Source: Alphaproteobacteria bacterium
GTDB lineage: Bacteria; Pseudomonadota; Alphaproteobacteria; ATCC43930; CGMCC-115725
Direction: 5' to 3'
Length of the DNA stretch: 39,698 bases
Assembly: GCA_030041385.1 (NCBI GenBank)
Contig: JASHNY010000177.1
Location: 1-39,698, forward strand
Part shown: one piece after another, positions 32,734-39,698 of the stretch
Position numbering within the stretch: the stretch's first letter is position 1
Layout: every line of letters begins with the position of its first letter
The notes under the pieces: generated by a model
Seen by the model: the letters and a program-made list of their open reading frames with translations, nothing else
Database searches by the model: none
Told to the model about the DNA's origin: nothing
Position numbers and translations under genes: made by a program

Positions 32734-32834
32734 GTCATTCCGGGGCGCCGCGGCGCGGTGAACCCGGAACCCAGGAACACCGGCGGCGGGAATATGGATT
32801 CCGGGCTCGGGACCGCGTCCCGCCCCGGAATGAC
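32734..32834. repeat. Palindromic intergenic element, 101 bp
   Basis: The perfect terminal inverted repeat GTCATTCCGGGGC (32734-32746) and GCCCCGGAATGAC (32822-32834) encloses inner arms GGTGAACCCGGAACCCAGG and GGATTCCGGGCTCG that are themselves partly inverted. This is the 'cattccggggc...gccccggaatg' repeat type common in alphaproteobacteria. It lies between the ends of the small protein gene and the convergent ElaA gene, and may terminate both transcripts. Confidence 0.75.
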
Positions 32835-32836
32835 GA

Positions 32837-33292
32837 CTACGGAAGCCGGCGGACCATGTCGATATGCGGCACGCCGGCATCGTCGTATTCGGCCGAGCTC
32901 GGGGTGAAGCCGAAGCTCGCGTAGAACGGCACGAGGTAGGTCTGCGCGCTGATGGCAATCGGCAGGTCGGGAAAATCGCGCCGGCTCACGGCCAGCGCCT
33001 CGGCCATCAGCCATCGGCCGATCCCCCGCCGGCGATGGGACGGCGCCACCGCGAGCCGGCCGATCCGAGTCTGTGCGGCTTCCGGAATCAGGCGCAGATA
33101 GCCGGCAAGGCTGCCGCCAGCCCGCAACAGCAGGTGGCGGGCGGCCATGTCGCGCCCGTCGAGGTCTTCATAGGGCGATTTCTGCTCGACGACGAAGATC
33201 GCCTGGCGGAATTGCAATATCTCGTAGAGCAGTGCCGCCGGCATATCGGCGAAGCCGTACCAGGCAAGCGCGATGTCGTCGTCGTTGATCAA
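32837..33292 (-). CDS. ElaA-like GNAT family N-acetyltransferase
   Basis: A 151-residue protein of the ElaA branch of the GNAT superfamily: LYEILQFRQAIFVVEQKSPY followed by DLDGRDMAARHLLL, then the acetyl-CoA-binding loop VAPSHRRRGIGRWLM (the Q/R-x-x-G-x-G/A signature) and the C-terminal PFYASFGFTPSS. The substrate of ElaA is not known. Translation must begin at TTG (33292), which sits five bases after a near-perfect AAGGAGGT at 33297-33304; no in-frame ATG or GTG is better placed. It is divergent from the phosphonoacetate hydrolase gene, with GTATATAC and a repeat element between. Confidence 0.9.
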   Translation of the reverse strand: MINDDDIALAWYGFADMPAALLYEILQFRQAIFVVEQKSPYEDLDGRDMAARHLLLRAGGSLAGYLRLIPEAAQTRIGRLAVAPSHRRRGIGRWLMAEALAVSRRDFPDLPIAISAQTYLVPFYASFGFTPSSAEYDDAGVPHIDMVRRLP

Positions 33293-33296
33293 CGCG

Positions 33297-33304
33297 ACCT
33301 CCTT
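33297..33304 (-). promoter_or_regulatory. Shine-Dalgarno that defines a TTG start for the ElaA gene
   Basis: The minus strand reads AAGGAGGT, four bases before TTG at 33292. It decides the choice of a rare start codon. Confidence 0.7.
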
Positions 33305-33340
33305 CGGCCGTTCCGTATATACTCGATGGATTGGGCGTTG

Positions 33341-33430
33341 CCCTCACCCGCCGCAGGGCAGCGCCCTTCGGCACGCTCTCCCGCCTGCGGGACAGGGGGG
33401 ACCAGGCGCGAAGCGGCTGGTGGGTGAGGG
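33341..33430. repeat. Palindromic intergenic element, 90 bp
   Basis: CCCTCACCC (33341-33349) and GGGTGAGGG (33422-33430) are exact inverted ends; inside, CCCGCCTGCGGG forms a smaller hairpin. This resembles another common alphaproteobacterial repeat type. It lies in the probable leader of the phosphonoacetate hydrolase gene, ending 26 bp before its ATG. Confidence 0.65.
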
Positions 33431-33456
33431 TCGGATTGGGCAGCGAGGCAGCGGGC

Positions 33457-34710
33457 ATGAACACGATCGAACTGAACGGCCGAACCTATCGCCATCCGCG
33501 CCGCCCGACCGCGGTGATCTGCGCCGACGGCTGCGACCCGACGTATCTCGACGCCGGCTTCGCCGCCGGGGTGCTGCCGAACCTGGCGCGGTTCCGCGAG
33601 CGCGGCTTCTATGCCATCGCCGACGCGGCGATGCCGACCTTTACCAACCCCAACAACGTCTCGATCGTGACCGGCGTGCCGCCGGCGCAGCACGGCATAT
33701 CGGGGAATTTCATGCTCGACCGAGCCACCGGCGCCGAGATCATGATGACCGAGCCCGAGCTGATGCGCAGCGATACGGTGCTGGCGCGGATGTCGCAGGC
33801 CGGGGTGGCGACCGCGGCGTTGACCGCCAAGGACAAGCTCCGCCGCCTGCTTGGGCGCGGGCTTGCCATCGGGTCCGGGGGCATCTGCTTTTCATCCGAG
33901 CGGGCAGACCGCTGCACCCTCGCCGAGCACGGCATCGAGCGGGTCGAGCAATTGGTCGGGCGGCCGACCCCAGACATGTATTCGGCCGACCTGTCGCTGT
34001 TCGTGCTCGATGCCGGCATCCGCCTCGTCGAACAAGGGCGCGCCCGGCTGCTCTACCTGTCACTATCGGATTACGTGCAGCACGGGCATGCGCCGGATGC
34101 GCCCGAGGCGCTCGAATTTCACCGCGAGCTCGACCGGCGCCTCGGGCATCTGGTCGAGCTCGGCTGCATTGTCGCGATGACCGCCGACCACGGCATGAAC
34201 GACAAGGCATTGCCCGCCGGCGAACCCCATTTGATCCTGGTCGAAGACCTGCTCAACGAGAAATTCGGCCCGGGTGCCGTGCGGGTGATCTGCCCGATCA
34301 CCGACCCGTTCGTGCGCCACCACGGCGCGCTCGGCTCGTTCGTGCGGGTCTATCGCAAGCGCGACGACGTGCCCCTCGCCGCGCTCGCCGCTGCGTTGCG
34401 CGATTTGCCCGGCATCGACCTCGTGCTCGACCGCGACGCGGCCGCCCGGTTCTGGGAATTGCCGCGGAACCGCGAAGCCGACTTTGCCGTTACCGGCGAC
34501 CGCAACACGGTGCTCGGCGCGACCGCGGCGGAGCACGACCTGTCCGCTTTGGCCGGGCACCGGCTGCGTTCGCATGGCGGACGGAGCGAGCAGGCGGTGC
34601 CGTTTGTGCTGTCGCATCCGCTCGGCGACGACTACCGTCGCCAGGCCGAAGCGCGCCGGCTCAGGAATTTCGATATCTTCGAGTTCGCCCTTACCGGGGT
34701 GCAGGTCTGA
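33457..34710 (+). CDS. phnA: Phosphonoacetate hydrolase
   Basis: A 417-residue alkaline-phosphatase-superfamily enzyme that splits phosphonoacetate to acetate and phosphate. The full active site is visible: Asp24 (CADGCDP), nucleophile Thr63 (TFTNPNN), Asp205 and His209 (SDYVQHGH), Asp244-His245 (TADHGMND) and His373 (SHGGRSEQ) for two metal ions, plus Lys125 and Lys127 in TAKDKL, which hold the carboxylate and distinguish this enzyme from its relatives. Spacings match the characterised Sinorhizobium meliloti enzyme. The ATG at 33457 is chosen as the family start; the frame is open 42 codons upstream through a repeat. No phnW, phnY or phosphonate transporter is adjacent. A second superfamily member follows after 29 bp. 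Confidence 0.93.
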   Translation: MNTIELNGRTYRHPRRPTAVICADGCDPTYLDAGFAAGVLPNLARFRERGFYAIADAAMPTFTNPNNVSIVTGVPPAQHGISGNFMLDRATGAEIMMTEPELMRSDTVLARMSQAGVATAALTAKDKLRRLLGRGLAIGSGGICFSSERADRCTLAEHGIERVEQLVGRPTPDMYSADLSLFVLDAGIRLVEQGRARLLYLSLSDYVQHGHAPDAPEALEFHRELDRRLGHLVELGCIVAMTADHGMNDKALPAGEPHLILVEDLLNEKFGPGAVRVICPITDPFVRHHGALGSFVRVYRKRDDVPLAALAAALRDLPGIDLVLDRDAAARFWELPRNREADFAVTGDRNTVLGATAAEHDLSALAGHRLRSHGGRSEQAVPFVLSHPLGDDYRRQAEARRLRNFDIFEFALTGVQV

Positions 34711-34739
34711 CCCGGACCTTGACCTGAACAGGTGGCACC

Positions 34740-36017
34740 ATGGCCGCAAGCACCCGCGCCGTCATCGTCATCTGCGACAGCCTGCGCGCCGACCTGATCT
34801 CGCCCGCCGACACCCCCTTTCTCGTCGAACTGGCCGCGCGCTCGGCCAATTTCACCGCACATCGCAGCGTGTTTCCGTCGACGACGCGGGCCAGCTCGGC
34901 CTCGATTGCCACCGGCTGCCACCCGGCGCGGCACGGATTGCTCGGCAACACGATGGCGCTCGACGAGGGCGATGGGCTCGTCTGCCGCAATGTTGGTGCG
35001 CCCGATTTCCGCGACCGGATGCGCCGCGCCACCGGCCGCACCCTGCGGGTGCCGACCCTGGCAGAGCGGCTGCGCTGGCATAACGAGCACGCGATCGTGT
35101 TGTCCAACGTGTCGCCCGGCGCGGCCTATTTCCAGGACCCTGACGGGTATGGCTGGGTTTATCACGCGGCGGGGAGCTACGGCCCCGACGGCGAGATCGA
35201 CGATGCGCCGAGCCGCGCGCTGAACAAGGGCATTGCCGGCGATGCGGCGATGACCGCGCGCTTCTGCAGCGAGATTCTGGCCGAGCGGGCCCCGAGCCTT
35301 GCCGTGATGTGGCTGTCCGAACCCGATTACACCGGCCACCATGCGCCGCTCGGCTCGCCCCAGCATCGCCGCGCGATCGCCGCGGCGGACGCGAACGTGC
35401 GCCTCGTGTTCGAGACCGTGCGTCGCCTCGACCCGGGCGGCAGCGAGATCCTGTTCATCGCCGGCTCCGACCACGGCATGGAGACCGTTGCCGACAGCAT
35501 CGACCTCGACGGGGTCCTGGTCGCCGCCGGCCTCAAGGACGGGAGGGGCTCGCGCGATGTCGTGGTCGCGCCGCAGGGCACGGCGGCGACGATCTTCTTT
35601 TCCGAGAACGCCCGCAACCGGTCCGGCGCGGTGGCGCGATGCCTGGCGCAGCAAGAATGGTCGGGGCGGGTCGTCGCCGACGCCGAACTGGCGGCGGTGT
35701 CACTGCCGACCGACGGTGCGCTCCGCGTCGCGCTGAGCCTTGCCGCGGACGACCGGGTCAACCCGTTCGGCATCCGCGGCCATGCCGGGATTGTCGCCGA
35801 CCCGGGCGACCCCGAAAGCAAGGTCGGCTTCGGTCAGCATGGCGGGCTCGGCCGGCATGAGCAGCACCCGTTTCTGATGGTCGCGGGCGGCGGCTTCGCG
35901 CCGGGCGAGCGGCGCCGGCCAAGCTCGCTCGTCGACATCGCCCCGACCGTGTTGCGCCACCTGCGCATGGACCACGACGACATGGACGGGCAGGCATTGC
36001 CGCCGGCCGCCGAATGA
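34740..36017 (+). CDS. Alkaline phosphatase superfamily phosphodiesterase/hydrolase
   Basis: A 425-residue metal-dependent hydrolase, sister to phosphonoacetate hydrolase and probably co-transcribed with it (29-bp gap, AGGTGG before the ATG). The metal and nucleophile positions are kept: Asp13 (VICDSLRAD), Thr48/Thr49 (FPSTTRASSA), EPDYTGHH, GSDHGME and QHGGLGRHEQHP. It lacks the KDK carboxylate-binding motif of PhnA, so its substrate is probably a phosphodiester or another phosphonate/phosphomonoester, as in nucleotide pyrophosphatase/phosphodiesterase relatives. There is no signal peptide, so it acts in the cytosol. The last helix region SLVDIAPTVLRHL is common to sulfatase and phosphoglycerate mutase-like members of the superfamily. 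Confidence 0.85.
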   Translation: MAASTRAVIVICDSLRADLISPADTPFLVELAARSANFTAHRSVFPSTTRASSASIATGCHPARHGLLGNTMALDEGDGLVCRNVGAPDFRDRMRRATGRTLRVPTLAERLRWHNEHAIVLSNVSPGAAYFQDPDGYGWVYHAAGSYGPDGEIDDAPSRALNKGIAGDAAMTARFCSEILAERAPSLAVMWLSEPDYTGHHAPLGSPQHRRAIAAADANVRLVFETVRRLDPGGSEILFIAGSDHGMETVADSIDLDGVLVAAGLKDGRGSRDVVVAPQGTAATIFFSENARNRSGAVARCLAQQEWSGRVVADAELAAVSLPTDGALRVALSLAADDRVNPFGIRGHAGIVADPGDPESKVGFGQHGGLGRHEQHPFLMVAGGGFAPGERRRPSSLVDIAPTVLRHLRMDHDDMDGQALPPAAE

Positions 36018-36108
36018 GTGGCGTCCGCCTGCCCTGCCTCGACCCGCCCCCGCACCACATCAAGCCCAGCCTTGCCGGCGCGGCTCGGCACGCTGACTTC
36101 GGCGCGGG

Positions 36109-36660
36109 CTATCGGCGGCTGACCGGCAGCATCAGGTGCTGGTACGGGGTCCCCGGCCACATGACGTAAGGTTCCTTGATGTTGGGGTCCGGGGTTGCCG
36201 GGTATCCCGCGATCATCTCCTTGACCGCGCCGCCGACGATCATCACGTGGGGGCCGTCCTGGACCCAGTGGTTGCCGGGCTCAGGCTTGGTCGCGTAGGG
36301 GTCGGTATTGCTGGTGCCGTGGTCGCCGGCGAGCATGTAGATGAACCCGATCGTGTCCGGCGGCGGCTTGTGGTCGAGCCGCGCTTGCCCCCACGCCATT
36401 GCGTTGGCGTCGGCGCACATCGGCGTGCCGTCCTTCAGGGTCATGCAGGTGAAGCCATTGGTGCCCTGCTTCAGCGTCTGCATCTTGCCGTCATCCATGC
36501 GCACGATCGTGGCGTTGCGCACGACCTGCGGCGGCGCCGCCCTGCGTATGAGCTTCATGTAGGCGGCGTCGGGGCTCTGCTGCCGTGCCTGGGCCGCGCC
36601 GACCGGCGCCGCAACCAATGCGGCGAGCGCGAGGCTCGCCACCGCATGCCGCATATACAT
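36109..36660 (-). CDS. Secreted conserved protein of unknown function
   Basis: A 183-residue protein with a signal peptide (MYMRHAVASLALAALVAAP, cleavage near GAAQA). The mature part has FTCMTLKDGTPMCADANAM with two cysteines, GFIYMLAGDHGTSNTDPYA, and HVMIVGGAVKEMIAGYP, none of which I can assign to a named domain. The hydrophobic and acidic blocks suggest a compact periplasmic domain. Start ATG 36660 follows GGGAGGAATCT; a second ATG two codons later is also possible, and an upstream frame of 23 codons is ignored because the Shine-Dalgarno lies between. It converges on the phosphonoacetate hydrolase pair, and no shared operon is visible. Confidence 0.75.
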   Translation of the reverse strand: MYMRHAVASLALAALVAAPVGAAQARQQSPDAAYMKLIRRAAPPQVVRNATIVRMDDGKMQTLKQGTNGFTCMTLKDGTPMCADANAMAWGQARLDHKPPPDTIGFIYMLAGDHGTSNTDPYATKPEPGNHWVQDGPHVMIVGGAVKEMIAGYPATPDPNIKEPYVMWPGTPYQHLMLPVSRR

Positions 36661-36701
36661 AGATTCCTCCCGCTTTCGTGTAAAATCGAGCAAGTGCGGC
36701 A

Positions 36702-36729
36702 GGATTATCCTTGAGTTTATCGCGGTCAA
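36702..36729 (-). promoter_or_regulatory. Candidate promoter of the secreted-protein gene at 36660
   Basis: On the minus strand TTGACC (complement of 36724-36729), a 16-bp spacer and TAATCC (complement of 36702-36707) lie about 40 bp before the ATG. The -10 is a poor match; recorded as plausible only. Confidence 0.3.
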
Positions 36730-36840
36730 GGCGCGCCCGGCTCCGGTAGCTTCTCAGCTTCAAATGCTCGGTCGTTCCGGGATGGCCAGGGCAACAGCCG
36801 GGGGCAATTTATGGCCGCGGTCAATCGCCGCTTTCGCGAA

Positions 36841-39501
36841 CTATTCTGCGACGAGCCCCTTGAGCCGATAGAGCAGCTCCAGCGCCTCGCGCGGGGTAAG
36901 CTCGTCGGGGCGCATTTCCCGCAGCAGTGCTTCGGCCGCAGTCTCGCTCACCGGCTCGCTCGCCGGCTCGGGCGCCGCGCGCCGGGCGGCGGCCCGGAAC
37001 AACGGCAGGTCGTCGACGAGCCGGACCGGGCGGGCCGCCTCGCCCTGTTCGAGGATGGCCAGGACCTCCTCCGCCCGCGCGGTGACCGCCTCGGGCAAGC
37101 CGGCCAGCCGCGCGACATGGATGCCGTAGGAGCGGTCGGCGGTGCCGGGCGCGACCTCGTGCAGGAAGACGACATCGCCCCGCCACTCCTTGACCCGCAT
37201 CGTATGGCAGGCAAGCCGCGGCAGTTTCTCGGCGAGCGCGGTCAATTCGTGGAAATGGGTCGCGAACAGGGCGCGGCAGCAATTGACCTCGTGCAAATGT
37301 TCGAGACAGGCCCAGGCGATCGACAGCCCGTCGAAGGTCGCGGTGCCGCGGCCGATCTCGTCGAGGATCACAAAGCTGGCGGGGCCGGCCTGGTTCAGGA
37401 TCGCCGCGGTCTCCACCATCTCGACCATGAAGGTCGAGCGCCCGCGCGCGAGGTCGTCGGCGGCGCCGACCCGGCTGAACAGGCGGTCGACAACGCCGAT
37501 CCGGGCCGATTGCGCCGGCACGTAGGAGCCCATCTGCGCCAGGATCGCGATCAGGGCGTTCTGGCGCAGAAACGTGCTCTTGCCGGCCATGTTGGGGCCG
37601 GTGACGAGCCAGATGCGGTCGTCGTCGAGCGCGCAGTCGTTGGCGACGAAGGCGCCGGTGCCGGAGAGTGCGGCCTCGACCGCGGGGTGGCGCCCGCCGC
37701 GAACCGCAAATCCGCTGCCGGCATCGACCTCGGGGCGCACCCAGGCATTTTCGCCGGCGCGCTCGGCCAATGCCGCGGCGAGGTCGAGCGTCGCCAGCGC
37801 CGCGGCGGCCTCGGCGATCTCGCGCCGGCGCGCCATCGCCTCGCCGACGAGATCGGCGAAGAGCCGCAATTCCAGCGCCAAGGCGCGCTCGCCGGCACTG
37901 GCGATCCTGCTTTCCAGCCCGGCAAGCTCGGCCGTCGTAAAGCGCATCGCCCCGGCCATGGTCTGGCGGTGGATGAACTCGGCGCCGAGGCGGCCGGCAT
38001 GGGCCGAAGGCACCTCGACGTAATAGCCGATCACGTTGTTGTGGCGGATGCGCAATGAGGCGATCCCGCCGTCCTCGGCGTAGCGCGCCTGCAACGCGGC
38101 GATCGTCTGTCGGCTCTCGTCGCGCAACCGGCGCAATTCGTCGAGTTCGCCCGCATAGCCGGGCGCGATGAACCCGCCGTCGCGGGCGAACAGCGGCAAA
38201 TCGGCGGCGAGCGCGCGGCCGAGCCGCTCGACCAGCGTGCCATGCTCGCCGAGCTGCTCCTCGGCCTCGGCCACGACGGCCGGGATCGGAACAAGGCTCG
38301 GCGCGGTCAGCATGTCCCGCAACACCACAGTCTCGGCGAGCGCGCCGTGCAGCGCCGCGAGGTCGCGCGGGCCGCCGCGCCCGAGGCTCAACCGCGTCAT
38401 CGCCCGTTCGATGTCGGGGCAGCGTTTGAGCCGCTCGCGCATTGCCGCACGCAGTCCGGAGCGGTCGAGAAAAAACCCGACCGCGTCGAGGCGCGCGGCG
38501 ATCGCGTCGGGATCGGTCAACGGCGCGGCCAAATGCTCGGCGAGGCGCCGGGCCCCGGCGCCGGTCAGGGTTCGGTCGATCACCGACAACAGGCTGCCGC
38601 GCCGGTCGCCGCCGAGCGTAGCCGTCAATTCGAGGTTGCGCCGCGTCGCCGCATCGATCTGCATCACCGCGCCGGGCACGACCCGGTGCGGCGGCGCCAG
38701 ATGGGCCGCCCCGCCCTCTTGCTGAGTGAGGGCAACGTAATCGACGAGCGCGCCGGCGGCGGCAATTTCAGCGCGACCGAACTGCCCGAACCCGTCGAGC
38801 GCCTTGACCCCGAAAAATTGTTCGAGCCGGCGCCGCCCCGTTTCGCTGTCGAAGCGCGCATTGGCGAGCGGGGTCAGCGCCGGTTTCCAATCGGCGAACA
38901 GCTCGAACCAGGCCGGGCGCGCCAGCAGCCGCTCGGGCAGCAGGATTTCGCCCGGCATCAATCGCGCGAGGTCGCCGCCGAGCGCGGGCTCCGAGGTGGG
39001 GCCGAGGGCGAAATCGCCGGTCGACAGGTCGAGCCAGGCGAGGCCCAACTCGCCGCCCGCCTCGGCCAACCCCGCAAGGTAGTTGTGGCGGCGCGCGTCG
39101 AGGAGCCCGTCTTCGGTCACGGTGCCGGCCGTGACCACCCGCACCACCGCGCGCTTCAGCGGCCCCTTGGCGCCGCGCGCCTTCTGTGCGGCGGGGTCCT
39201 CGACCTGCTCGCAGATCGCCACCTTGAAGCCGGCGCGGATCAGCCTCGCCAGATAGGTCTCGGCGGTGTGCACGGGCACGCCGCACATCGGGATGTCGGC
39301 GCCGTCGTGGCGCCCGCGCTTGGTCAGGGCGATGTCGAGCGCCGGCGCCGCCGCCACCGCGTCGTCGAAGAACAGCTCGTAAAAATCGCCCATGCGAAAA
39401 AACAGGAGGCAGCCGGGATGCGCCTGCTTGATGTCGTGATACTGGCTCATCACCGGCGAGGCCGGCGCGGAGCCGGTATCGCGGCGCGGTTCCTCGCTCA
39501 T
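36841..39501 (-). CDS. mutS: DNA mismatch repair protein MutS
   Basis: MutS recognises base mismatches and recruits MutL. The 886-residue protein has the mismatch-reading motif GDFYELF near residue 40, the connector and lever domains with the conserved [10 protein letters not shown] in the clamp region, Walker [10 protein letters not shown] at about 635-643, Walker [11 protein letters not shown] near 708, and the conserved SFATHFHEL-like segment [12 protein letters not shown]. It is slightly longer than the E. coli protein (853). The start ATG at 39501 gives [10 protein letters not shown] ahead of the mismatch domain; an alternative Met before SQYHDIKQ is possible. This is a core gene, and it marks the end of the accessory-looking region. 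Confidence 0.98.
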   Translation of the reverse strand: MSEEPRRDTGSAPASPVMSQYHDIKQAHPGCLLFFRMGDFYELFFDDAVAAAPALDIALTKRGRHDGADIPMCGVPVHTAETYLARLIRAGFKVAICEQVEDPAAQKARGAKGPLKRAVVRVVTAGTVTEDGLLDARRHNYLAGLAEAGGELGLAWLDLSTGDFALGPTSEPALGGDLARLMPGEILLPERLLARPAWFELFADWKPALTPLANARFDSETGRRRLEQFFGVKALDGFGQFGRAEIAAAGALVDYVALTQQEGGAAHLAPPHRVVPGAVMQIDAATRRNLELTATLGGDRRGSLLSVIDRTLTGAGARRLAEHLAAPLTDPDAIAARLDAVGFFLDRSGLRAAMRERLKRCPDIERAMTRLSLGRGGPRDLAALHGALAETVVLRDMLTAPSLVPIPAVVAEAEEQLGEHGTLVERLGRALAADLPLFARDGGFIAPGYAGELDELRRLRDESRQTIAALQARYAEDGGIASLRIRHNNVIGYYVEVPSAHAGRLGAEFIHRQTMAGAMRFTTAELAGLESRIASAGERALALELRLFADLVGEAMARRREIAEAAAALATLDLAAALAERAGENAWVRPEVDAGSGFAVRGGRHPAVEAALSGTGAFVANDCALDDDRIWLVTGPNMAGKSTFLRQNALIAILAQMGSYVPAQSARIGVVDRLFSRVGAADDLARGRSTFMVEMVETAAILNQAGPASFVILDEIGRGTATFDGLSIAWACLEHLHEVNCCRALFATHFHELTALAEKLPRLACHTMRVKEWRGDVVFLHEVAPGTADRSYGIHVARLAGLPEAVTARAEEVLAILEQGEAARPVRLVDDLPLFRAAARRAAPEPASEPVSETAAEALLREMRPDELTPREALELLYRLKGLVAE

Positions 39502-39616
39502 CCTCGGGCGATGGGACGGGATGGGCGGACGCGCAAGCCCGAGCCTGGCGCGGCGGCAGGCGGATCCTGGGCGAAACCGGCGCCGCTCGGCGGAGGCAGG
39601 GCGACCGCCGCGCGGC

Positions 39617-39698
39617 TCAGATCCGCGTCGCGCAGCCGCTCGCCGGCGCCAGCGGTGCAGTGCCGAGATCGGCGGCCTCGGCGGTGTCGAGCAGGGTC
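39617..39698 (-). CDS. 3' end of an unidentified gene (truncated by the window)
   Basis: On the minus strand a frame enters from the window edge and stops at TGA (39617-39619). Its visible 26 codons have the strong G/C third-position bias of real genes here and read as [12 protein letters not shown] and further. Too short to identify. It lies upstream of mutS in the same orientation, 115 bp away. Another frame on this strand runs to a stop that overlaps the mutS ATG, but its codon use is worse. Confidence 0.35.
   Translation of the reverse strand, partial: TLLDTAEAADLGTAPLAPASGCATRI

Noticed and set aside
32274-33014. Upstream extension of the OFA-like MFS frame to 660 codons
   Set aside because: The extra part crosses a palindromic repeat and another gene, has no homology to transporters, and the helix-1 start at 32273 fits the family length.

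Overview
The window is high-GC with a strong preference for G or C at third codon positions. Its gene content (a fused transaldolase/glucose-6-phosphate isomerase, short-type 6-phosphogluconate dehydrogenase, cytochrome c2-like protein, DUF3309 peptide and several families of palindromic intergenic repeats) points to an alphaproteobacterium, probably Hyphomicrobiales (Bradyrhizobium/Xanthobacter-like). This placement rests on gene families, not on any marker rRNA. I found no rRNA, tRNA or CRISPR array.

Layout. 1-7.8 kb: the end of an AhpD-like carboxymuconolactone decarboxylase gene, two convergent beta-hydroxyacid dehydrogenase-type oxidoreductases (GlxR/GarR-like and DUF1932), a lone sulfite reductase (cysI), a threonine synthase-like PLP enzyme with a small secreted protein, then cytochrome c, folD and a small secreted protein. 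7.8-16.2 kb: a compact minus-strand pentose phosphate operon, tal-pgi, gnd, zwf, rpe, pgl, rpiA and a Cof-type HAD phosphatase, with gaps from 34 bp down to 4-bp ATGA overlaps. 16.6-20.5 kb: a DUF3309 micro-gene with a possible EcfG promoter, then an acyl-CoA module (two non-canonical crotonases around a CaiB/BaiF CoA-transferase) and a secreted TPR protein. 20.8-25.1 kb: three tandem paralogous MHS-family MFS transporters, the first two followed by strong terminators. 25.3-28.9 kb: an SDR, a metallo-beta-lactamase-fold lactonase, an intact IS5-family element (programmed -1 frameshift) inserted exactly at the lactonase stop codon, and an FAH-family hydrolase. 28.9-33.3 kb: a secreted protein with two ABM-like domains, a RidA homologue lacking the catalytic arginine, a methyltransferase, an OFA-like MFS transporter, a small unknown protein and an ElaA acetyltransferase. 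33.4-36.7 kb: phosphonoacetate hydrolase next to a second alkaline-phosphatase-superfamily enzyme, then a secreted protein of unknown function. 36.8-39.5 kb: mutS, and the tail of an unidentified gene at the right edge.

How it fits together. The pentose phosphate operon would supply NAD(P)H and pentoses from glucose 6-phosphate as one unit. The 16.9-28.9 kb stretch looks like accessory catabolism: uptake of organic acids, CoA activation and transfer, crotonase chemistry, lactone opening and C-C hydrolysis, though no single substrate can be named. The phosphonoacetate hydrolase pair suggests use of a phosphonate or phosphoester as a phosphorus or carbon source. No wholly new multi-gene system stands out with confidence. 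The best leads are the operonic HAD phosphatase, the phosphonoacetate hydrolase tandem, the transporter triplet, and enzymes whose catalytic residues have been replaced.
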